Shown here: piece by piece, positions 63,043 through 64,000 of the stretch
Layout of the letters: each line of letters opens with the position of its first letter
How positions within the stretch are numbered: the stretch's first letter is position 1
Assembly (NCBI RefSeq): GCF_001981525.1
Contig: NZ_MPSB01000009.1
Span: 1-64,000 of the forward strand
DNA: 64,000 nucleotides
DNA from: Sphingomonas jeddahensis
GTDB lineage: Bacteria > Pseudomonadota > Alphaproteobacteria > Sphingomonadales > Sphingomonadaceae
Direction: 5' to 3'
Program-made: the position numbers and the translations under genes
The notes under the pieces: model-generated
Databases searched by the model: none
The model's input: the letters and a program-made list of their open reading frames with translations, nothing else
What the model was told of the DNA's origin: nothing

Positions 63043-63133
63043 CATGCCGGGCTTGTCGCGGCATCCAGGCACCCGTGTACTCACTGGCCGCTTGGTTTGC
63101 GGAACACTGGATGCCGGAACGAGCCCGGCATGA
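63043..63133. repeat. Family A interspersed palindrome
   Basis: Arms 63043-63075 (CATGCCGGGCTTGTCGCGGC) and 63098-63133 (GGATGCCGGAACGAGCCCGG) form an inverted pair between the convergent exoD and the oxidase-operon small gene. Confidence 0.85.
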
Positions 63134-63186
63134 CGATTGTGGCCAGGTTGGTGTTTCAGCGACGGGGTTCCCCGGTCGTCACGCCA

Positions 63187-63471
63187 TCACACGATCAGCG
63201 CTGGCAATCCCTGCCACAGCACGGAGATGGCGCTGATCCCCGCGCCGACGAGTGCGAGCTTGCGCATCCATTCGCGGAAATCGTCACCGCCGCTGGGCAC
63301 ACGCAGACGCACGATCAGCCACGCATCCGCCGCGAGGCACGCCAGCGTGATCAGCAGCGTCAGCACATGGCCGAGCGGAAGCCCGGGAAACACACTTGCC
63401 GCGATGTAGATGGCGAAGAAATGGACGGTCCAGACGATCAGGCCGCCCAGCATATAGGCCCAGGCGCGCAT
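63187..63471 (-). CDS. Small membrane protein of cytochrome oxidase operon, 94 aa
   Basis: Three hydrophobic helices: YMLGGLIVWTVHFFAIYIAA, LGHVLTLLITLACLAADAWL, LALVGAGISAISVLWQGLPA. Four bases after the oxidase subunit's stop and on the same strand, so it is in the same operon. Small proteins of this kind follow fused cytochrome c oxidase subunits in sphingomonads and rhizobia; possibly an assembly or subunit-IV-like factor. Function not established. Confidence 0.8.
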   Translation of the reverse strand: MRAWAYMLGGLIVWTVHFFAIYIAASVFPGLPLGHVLTLLITLACLAADAWLIVRLRVPSGGDDFREWMRKLALVGAGISAISVLWQGLPALIV

Positions 63472-63474
63472 CGC

Positions 63475-64000
63475 TCAGAACGGCCCCGGAAAGAGGCGCG
63501 CGATCAACGCGGCGGCGATGCCTTCGACGGCGGTGTAGCACATGAACATCACCACCAGGTCCATCGTGTTGTTGCGTGGGCAAACGATCAGTGCGCGGCT
63601 GTTTCGCGCCGACAGGTAACCGGCCATCAGCACGCAGATGAACACCAGAATGCCCTGCAGCGACTGGAAGGCGTAGACGATCGCGCCCTGGCCGCTCGCC
63701 GTCGGCCACAGGCCGTGCGCGGTCCAGTTCCAGCAATCCACGCCGAAACCGAAGAGCAGCGAGGCGGCGGCGCAGCAGATCAGCACGCCGGGGGTCCATA
63801 GCTCGGTATTTTCGCGGGCCAGCATATAGCGGGCCAGGATCGCCAGCCCCGCGCCGCCGCCATGGCCGAGCAGGATCGGGACCAGCCACGTCACGTCGGG
63901 CGGCTTGATCCAGAATTGCGGATGGATGCCGTAGAGGTAGAAATAGCCGAACACCGACATGGTGAAGATCATGCCGACGACGATCAGCAGGATGATCATC
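63475..64000 (-). CDS. Cytochrome c oxidase subunit I/III-type protein, C-terminal part
   Basis: The visible 174 residues at the C-terminus are membrane helices (GMIFTMSVFGYFYLYGIHPQF; ILLGHGGGAGLAILARYML; IVYAFQSLQGILVFICVLMA; MDLVVMFMCYTAVEGIAAAL). This looks like the C-terminal end of a long cytochrome c oxidase subunit I with an attached subunit III-like segment, as found in alphaproteobacteria. An ATG at 63999 exists but is probably internal, since the reading frame continues off the window edge. Terminal electron acceptance from cytochrome c to O2. Confidence 0.6.
   Translation of the reverse strand, partial: MIILLIVVGMIFTMSVFGYFYLYGIHPQFWIKPPDVTWLVPILLGHGGGAGLAILARYMLARENTELWTPGVLICCAAASLLFGFGVDCWNWTAHGLWPTASGQGAIVYAFQSLQGILVFICVLMAGYLSARNSRALIVCPRNNTMDLVVMFMCYTAVEGIAAALIARLFPGPF

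Overview
The window looks like ordinary chromosome of a high-GC alphaproteobacterium, most likely Sphingomonadaceae (Sphingomonas or a close relative). Supporting signs are the gene complement (EipA/DUF1134, a PhaB-type reductase, a CpA1 antiporter, EgtBD, a FixJ-type two-component pair, ExoD), an alphaproteobacterial-type SOS box (GTTC-N7-GTTC), EcfG-type general-stress promoters (GGAAC-N16/17-CGTT), and many short palindromic interspersed repeats between genes. I see no rRNA, CRISPR array, prophage or plasmid functions. There is one tRNA, tRNA-Ser(GCU).

Layout. 0-1 kb: the edge of an IS3-family insertion sequence, a lower-GC orphan gene, and a gene-poor stretch. 1-5 kb (minus): Tat-exported molybdenum hydroxylase large subunit, hemH and phaB. 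5-9 kb: a MarR-like regulator, then a fatty acyl-CoA ligase and an acyl-CoA dehydrogenase. 9-16 kb: CitE-like lyase with galE, msrA, a threonylcarbamoyl-AMP synthase, a DmdC-like acyl-CoA dehydrogenase with an arylamine N-acetyltransferase, and a dienelactone hydrolase. 16-24 kb: gpmA, rarD, a radical-SAM DNA repair protein under an apparent LexA box, a GT87-type membrane mannosyltransferase, and smc. 24-31 kb: acyl-CoA dehydrogenase with thiolase, ispG, DUF1993, tRNA-Ser, eipA, and a luciferase-like monooxygenase. 31-39 kb: a second acyl-CoA ligase, lgt, small exported proteins, a hemN relic, a CPA1 antiporter, an SDR and small membrane or exported proteins. 39-47 kb: a MASE1 histidine kinase, FixJ-like regulator and accessory gene, egtB-egtD, gluQRS, enoyl-CoA hydratase. 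47-54 kb: HNH nuclease, EF-hand lipoprotein, ppc, and a four-gene PepSY/DUF2271/DUF4198/ApbE operon. 54-64 kb: DHH phosphoesterase with uvsE, a secreted amidohydrolase, a GDSL esterase, katG, exoD, and the 3' end of a cytochrome c oxidase operon.

Themes. Fatty-acid and CoA metabolism recurs (two ligases, three acyl-CoA dehydrogenases, thiolase, enoyl-CoA hydratase, PhaB, CitE-like lyase), as does stress and redox defence (MsrA, EgtBD, KatG, UvsE, the SOS-linked radical SAM protein).

The most interesting observations are: (1) a compact extracytoplasmic flavinylation operon in which the DUF2271 protein carries a textbook ApbE acceptor motif; (2) a GTTC-N7-GTTC SOS box overlapping the -10 of a probably leaderless radical-SAM repair gene that has lost its usual neighbour; (3) an interspersed repeat fixed in frame inside the SMC hinge; (4) twin CCGGG-N5-CCCGG operators exactly 30 bp apart upstream of the two-component operon; (5) two GGAAC-N16/17-CGTT promoters. 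Function assignments are from sequence reading alone; no database search was run.
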